NCBI GenBank assembly: GCA_002417685.1
Contig: DICP01000076.1
Coordinates: 1 to 8,709, forward strand
DNA length: 8,709 nt
From: Candidatus Mesolinea sp. UBA5823
Lineage (GTDB): Bacteria; Chloroflexota; Anaerolineae; Anaerolineales; Anaerolineaceae
Reading direction: 5' to 3'
The number at the start of each line of letters is the position of its first letter. Position 1 is the stretch's first letter. The position numbers were made by a program, and so were the translations under genes. Of this stretch, positions 6,880-8,709 are shown piece by piece. The notes beneath the pieces are model-generated. The model made no database searches. It was not told the origin of the DNA and saw only the letters and a list, made by a program, of their open reading frames with translations.

Positions 6880-6893
6880 CAATGTCAGCATTG
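6880..6893. repeat. Short inverted repeat upstream of clpC
   Basis: CAATG at 6880-6884 and CATTG at 6889-6893 form a perfect 5-bp inverted repeat around TCAG. It overlaps the candidate GTACAAT -10 element, a position suited to a repressor operator. The arms are short and AT-rich, so chance occurrence is quite possible and it would be a poor terminator. Confidence 0.25.
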
Positions 6894-6935
6894 GAATAAG
6901 ATTTGCAACTCAATTAATACTAGCAAATCAACAAT

Positions 6936-6942
6936 AGAAGGA
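6936..6942 (+). promoter_or_regulatory. Shine-Dalgarno site of clpC
   Basis: AGAAGGA ends 7 bases before ATG 6950, with an A-rich spacer, and supports that start. Confidence 0.75.
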
Positions 6943-6949
6943 AAAAAAC

Positions 6950-8709
6950 ATGGTACCTTTTGATAAATTTTCTGAAAGAGCTCAGGATGTTGCTAACCGT
7001 GCAGCTGAGATTATTCAGCGCTATGGTCATAACCTGATCGAGACCGAACATATCATGCTGGCTTTAGTAGAACAGCCAGATGGCATGGTGACGCAAATCT
7101 TGGATCTTTTAAATATTGATGTGACGAAGTTGACCGAAAAGGTCGATAAAATTTTACGAACAACCCCCAAAGCGAATATTTGGGGCGGGAATTCTGGCCC
7201 GATCTTCATGACAAATCGTGTGCGCACGATGGTTGACGTGGCGAATAACGAAGCCAATCGCATGGGTGATGAGTACATTTCAACCGAGCACATGTTTTTA
7301 GCGATTTTAGCCGAACGGAACACGCCTTTGGCGCGCGCGTTAGAAGAGGCAGGCTTGAATCGCCAAAATGTAATTGACGCCATTCAAGTTATCCGCGGTG
7401 TGGGAAGACCACAACGGTCGGAGTCGAAGGCGGAGACCCATTATAAGACGTTGGAAAAATACTCCCGCGACCTAACCAGATTGGCTGAAGAAGGCAAGTT
7501 GGATCCGATTTATGGCCGGGAGGTTGAGATTACCCGATTGATCCAGATTCTCTGCCGTCGAACAAAGAATAACCCTGTTCTCATTGGTGAAGCCGGCGTG
7601 GGAAAGACTGCAATCGTAGAAGGTTTAGCGCAGAAAATTACCAACAATGATGTTCCTGAGATCCTGGAGAACCGCAAAGTGGTTTCGCTGGATCTGGGGT
7701 CGATGATTGCTGGGACGCGCTTCCGTGGTGAATTTGAAGAGCGCCTGAAGGCTTGCATCGATGAAATTGAGCAATCCAAAGGCGAAATCATTTTGTTCAT
7801 TGACGAGCTGCATACGGTTGTGGGTGCCGGCGCAGCCCAAGGGGCAATGGATGCTTCCAACATGCTCAAGCCGGCTTTAGCTCGCGGAGATTTGCAATGT
7901 ATTGGTGCTACCACTTTGGATGAGTACCATAAGTATATTGAAAAAGATGCGGCATTGGAGCGCCGCTTTGCTCCTATTTTTGTGGAAGAACCGAGTATCG
8001 ACGATACCATTGCGATGTTGCATAGTTTGCGTGAGCGCTATGAGGCACACCACGGCATTTCAATCTCGGATGATGCGCTCAGTGCGGCTGCCAGGCTCTC
8101 TGCGCGCTACATGACCGAGCGGAGACTGCCCGATAAAGCTATCGACCTGATGGATGAAGCAGCCGCGAAGCTGCGCGTGGCTTTATATTCTCTGCCTGAT
8201 AATCTCAAAGAGCAAAAACGTGAAATCGAGCGTTTGGCAGCAGAAGAGGAACAAGCTGTTTCACAACGTGACTATGAACGTGCTGTGATGATGAAAGCTG
8301 ATCGGCTGCGCTTGGAGCAGGAATTCAATGCTAACCGGATGCAGTGGGAAGCAGAACACAAGTTGGATGAAACCGTCGACATGAACGATATTGCCGATGT
8401 CATTCATCAGTGGACGGGTATTCCCCTTAGCCAGCTGATGGAAAGTGAAGCTGATAAGTTAGTCCACATGGAAGAGCGTCTGCACGAACGCATTATCGGA
8501 CAAGATGAAGCCATCAAGGCGATTTCGGATGCTATCCGCCGGGCACGATCCGGCTTAAAGGACCCGCGCCGCCCAAGTGGCAGCTTTATCTTCATTGGTC
8601 CTTCTGGTGTGGGGAAAACCGAGTTGGCTAAAGCCTTAGCTGAGTTCCTCTTCGATGATGAAGAAGCTCTACTGCGCATCGATATGAGTGAATATCGCGA
8701 GCAGCACAC
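6950..8709 (+). CDS. clpC: ATP-dependent Clp protease ATPase subunit ClpC, 3' end cut by the window
   Basis: This Hsp100 AAA+ unfoldase threads damaged or tagged proteins into the ClpP peptidase. The visible 586 codons give an N-terminal Clp_N double repeat (about 1-145, with FSERAQDV and ETEHIMLAL, then STEHMFLAI), the first ATPase domain with Walker A GEAGVGKT (213-220) and Walker B LFIDELH (D285, E286), GATTLDEY and ALERRF, and a short middle region carrying a UVR-like motif (SQRDYERAVMMKADRL, 438-453). The start of the second ATPase domain follows, with Walker A GPSGVGKT (550-557). The short middle region with UVR motif identifies ClpC and excludes ClpB, which has a long coiled coil there. 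The frame is open to the last base, so the gene is truncated only by the window. The first Walker A has Ala where GEPGVGKT is usual. Start ATG 6950 has a good Shine-Dalgarno sequence. Confidence 0.97.
   Translation, partial: MVPFDKFSERAQDVANRAAEIIQRYGHNLIETEHIMLALVEQPDGMVTQILDLLNIDVTKLTEKVDKILRTTPKANIWGGNSGPIFMTNRVRTMVDVANNEANRMGDEYISTEHMFLAILAERNTPLARALEEAGLNRQNVIDAIQVIRGVGRPQRSESKAETHYKTLEKYSRDLTRLAEEGKLDPIYGREVEITRLIQILCRRTKNNPVLIGEAGVGKTAIVEGLAQKITNNDVPEILENRKVVSLDLGSMIAGTRFRGEFEERLKACIDEIEQSKGEIILFIDELHTVVGAGAAQGAMDASNMLKPALARGDLQCIGATTLDEYHKYIEKDAALERRFAPIFVEEPSIDDTIAMLHSLRERYEAHHGISISDDALSAAARLSARYMTERRLPDKAIDLMDEAAAKLRVALYSLPDNLKEQKREIERLAAEEEQAVSQRDYERAVMMKADRLRLEQEFNANRMQWEAEHKLDETVDMNDIADVIHQWTGIPLSQLMESEADKLVHMEERLHERIIGQDEAIKAISDAIRRARSGLKDPRRPSGSFIFIGPSGVGKTELAKALAEFLFDDEEALLRIDMSEYREQH

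Larger units (their letters stand above)
6850..6949 (+). promoter_or_regulatory. AT-rich upstream region of clpC with candidate promoters
   Basis: Two candidate promoters are visible. GTACAAT at 6877-6883 differs by one base from the GTATAAT word used elsewhere in the window but has no -35 box. TTGGAA at 6891-6896 followed 18 bp later by TAATAC (6915-6920) is a weak sigma-70-like pair. I looked for a CIRCE element (HrcA) and for the CtsR heptamer tandem repeat, usual controllers of clp genes, and found neither. No GC-rich hairpin with a T-run was found to terminate queA transcription, so read-through into clpC is possible. Confidence 0.4.

Noticed and set aside
7510..8010. Minus-strand open frame of 166 codons opposite clpC
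   Set aside because: The antisense of a strongly conserved ClpC ATPase domain explains it; there is no ribosome binding site or family motif.
1..8709. A defence system, prophage, CRISPR array, tRNA/rRNA gene or biosynthetic cluster
   Set aside because: All substantial coding sequence is accounted for by housekeeping and membrane-glycosylation-type genes, and no repeat-spacer array, integrase gene or RNA gene pattern was seen.

Overview
The window is a gene-dense stretch of ordinary bacterial chromosome of moderate GC content. It holds six complete genes, the first 586 codons of a seventh, and what looks like the outer end of an insertion sequence at the left edge. No rRNA, tRNA, CRISPR array or phage genes were seen. 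The protein repertoire fits an anaerobic, lipid-rich-envelope bacterium. Gene style and content (flavoredoxin-like flavin reductase, flippase-like membrane protein, large polytopic membrane protein, ruvB-queA pair, ClpC) would suit a member of the Chloroflexota, class Anaerolineae. That placement is recalled resemblance, not a computed result.

Layout. Positions 1-95 carry two direct copies of a 14-bp word 25 bp apart, consistent with transposase-binding repeats at an IS end. A flavin reductase-family gene follows on the minus strand (96-644). Facing away from it is a two-gene plus-strand unit with a 4-bp ATGA overlap: a flippase-like (LPG_synthase_TM) protein and a 647-residue polytopic membrane protein of unknown function. 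A minus-strand GT2 glycosyltransferase of the polyprenyl-phosphate sugar synthase type converges on this unit with only 3 bp between stop codons. Back to back with the glycosyltransferase, a second plus-strand unit carries ruvB and queA, whose stop and start codons abut (TAGATG). After a roughly 100-bp AT-rich gap, clpC begins at 6950 and runs off the right edge inside its second ATPase domain.

How the genes work together. The flippase-like protein, the polytopic membrane protein and the GT2 enzyme may form a membrane glycosylation or lipid-modification module. In such a module the GT2 enzyme loads a sugar onto a polyprenyl phosphate and a multi-pass protein uses it outside. This is inference from domain types and adjacency. 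RuvB and QueA are housekeeping proteins (Holliday junction migration; queuosine tRNA modification) and ClpC is a protein quality-control unfoldase.

Regulation. Three start regions carry the same exact GTATAAT word with no recognisable -35 box. For ruvB it lies so close to the ATG that the mRNA is predicted to be leaderless. Genes with clear Shine-Dalgarno sequences (flavin reductase, GT2, clpC) sit beside genes without one (flippase-like, ruvB, queA). I did not find a convincing new defence, mobile or signalling system here. The most interesting items are the unknown membrane protein and its neighbours, the leaderless-type starts, and the IS-end repeats.
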